Source: Rhodococcus sp. Z13 (GTDB lineage: Bacteria > Actinomycetota > Actinomycetes > Mycobacteriales > Mycobacteriaceae). From it: DNA of 64,000 nt. This document shows, piece by piece, positions 63,311 through 64,000 of the stretch (its first letter is position 1; the number at the start of each line of letters is the position of its first letter). The notes beneath the pieces were generated by a model that ran no database searches, had not been told where the DNA came from, and saw only the letters and a program-made list of their open reading frames with translations. Where the stretch lies: NCBI RefSeq assembly GCF_025837095.1, contig NZ_CP107551.1, forward strand, positions 124,001 to 188,000, given 5' to 3'. The translations under genes and the position numbers were made by a program.

Positions 63311-64000
63311 ATGCGTTTTGTCCCTAGGTTGAGACAGGGCCTGCGCCGGCGCCTGCTCGGTACCGCGGCCGCAGCTCTGGTCCTCCCGGTCGCTGCAGGT
63401 CTGGTCGGTACCACCGCAGCAGTCGCCGCTCCGGCCCAGACCGCGCCGGTCGCGCACCGCGCGCCCGCAGGGGGCTTCGAAGAGGTCTTCGTCGATTCCG
63501 ACATGGGCCCGATCAAGGTGCAGATCCAGTGGGCCGCCCGTGGTGGCGACGCCGCGCTGTACCTGCTCGACGGTCTGCGTGCCCGCGACGACGCCAACGC
63601 ATGGACGTTCGAGACGAACGCGCTGCAGCAGTTCGCCAACGACAACGTCACGCTCGTCATGCCGGTCGGCGGACAGTCCAGCTTCTACACCGACTGGTAC
63701 GCGCCGTCCAACCTGAACGGCCAGGAGATCACCTACAAGTGGGAGACCTTCCTGACCCAGCAGCTGCCGGACTACCTCGCCACCCGCGGCGTCTCGCGCA
63801 ACAACAACGGCATCCTCGGCCTGTCGATGGGCGGCTCGGCCGCCCTGACCCTGGCCGCCTACCACCGCGACCAGTTCAAGTTCGCGTCGTCGCTGTCCGG
63901 CTACCTGAACCTCTCGGCTCCGGGTATGCGTGAGGCCATCCGCGTCGCCATGCTCGACGCCGGCCGCTTCAACGTCGACTCCATGTGGGGCCCGCCGTGG
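63311..64000 (+). CDS. fbp: Antigen 85-type mycolyltransferase, 3' end missing
   Basis: The first 230 codons are in the window. A signal peptide (about 1-40, ending AAVAA) precedes the alpha/beta hydrolase domain with FEEVFVDSDMGPIKVQIQW, the substrate segment GGQSSFYTDWY and the nucleophile Ser172 in GLSMGGS. Antigen 85 enzymes move mycolate from trehalose monomycolate to arabinan or to a second trehalose. From its place it corresponds to Rv3804c (fbpA). The catalytic Glu and His lie beyond the edge. Confidence 0.95.
   Translation, partial: MRFVPRLRQGLRRRLLGTAAAALVLPVAAGLVGTTAAVAAPAQTAPVAHRAPAGGFEEVFVDSDMGPIKVQIQWAARGGDAALYLLDGLRARDDANAWTFETNALQQFANDNVTLVMPVGGQSSFYTDWYAPSNLNGQEITYKWETFLTQQLPDYLATRGVSRNNNGILGLSMGGSAALTLAAYHRDQFKFASSLSGYLNLSAPGMREAIRVAMLDAGRFNVDSMWGPPW

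Overview
The window is about 64 kb of high-GC actinobacterial chromosome with many GTG starts. A galactan/arabinan/mycolate wall cluster at the right end (glf, glfT2, a PAP2 phosphatase, a UbiA-type prenyltransferase, aftB and an antigen 85 gene that runs off the edge) places it in the mycolic-acid order Mycobacteriales. A Rhodococcus-like member fits best, but the species cannot be set from the sequence alone. From about 15 kb to the right end, the order sodA, DUF4328, glycerophosphodiesterase, ferritin, LCP, DUF2470, pheA, phosphoglycerate mutase, metallopeptidase, septum protein, serS, Rieske protein, acyltransferase, HAD, PGRP amidase, glf to fbp matches, from memory, the M. tuberculosis Rv3804c-Rv3846 region. 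Accessory genes are inserted in it.

Left part (0-10.7 kb): a RecB-like nuclease, cut by the window edge, is followed by a minus-strand amine dehydrogenase operon, mauE-mauD-mauA-mauB-multicopper oxidase-amicyanin-amicyanin-mauF. The light chain keeps both tryptophans of the tryptophan tryptophylquinone (TTQ) cofactor and a dense set of cysteines. The diheme enzyme MauG, which completes TTQ in the known systems, is absent. Instead a complete multicopper oxidase is translationally coupled to mauB. Heavy chain, oxidase and both amicyanins carry lipoprotein signals, which suggests a membrane-tethered extracytoplasmic chain from amine to copper protein to oxygen. A divergent APC permease and an IclR regulator probably complete the module. 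This is the most novel-looking system in the window.

Middle left (10.8-26 kb): a short-chain dehydrogenase, a MarR/MFS pair, a manganese block (yybP-ykoY riboswitch, UPF0016 exporter, Mn-type superoxide dismutase), an acyltransferase, msrA, an Rv1733c-like membrane protein followed by a 26-bp tandem hairpin repeat, an LLM oxidoreductase, a rhodanese-DUF4328-glycerophosphodiesterase operon, ferritin with IdeR-like boxes, an LCP ligase and a CPBP protease.

Middle (26-42 kb): an MFS symporter gene is split by an IS1634/IS1549-family element that made an unusually long 43-bp target duplication; its transposase is itself frameshifted. Then come an IdeR-box-controlled DUF2470 gene, pheA, a phosphoglycerate mutase-like gene and an acyl-CoA catabolic island (two paralogous TetR regulators, enoyl-CoA hydratase, quinone reductase, thiolase, two SDRs, nitronate monooxygenase-like flavoprotein, acyl-CoA dehydrogenase) of unknown substrate.

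Right part (42-64 kb): serS, septum and ankyrin genes, a fused MBL-Rieske protein, lipid acyltransferase, HAD phosphatase, a divergent amidase/SpoIID pair that both carry LGFP-type wall-binding repeats, a TipA-like MerR regulator, and the arabinogalactan/mycolyl genes. Many genes have a TANNNT -10 box 6-8 nt before the start codon, so leaderless transcription looks common. I saw no tRNA, rRNA or CRISPR array.
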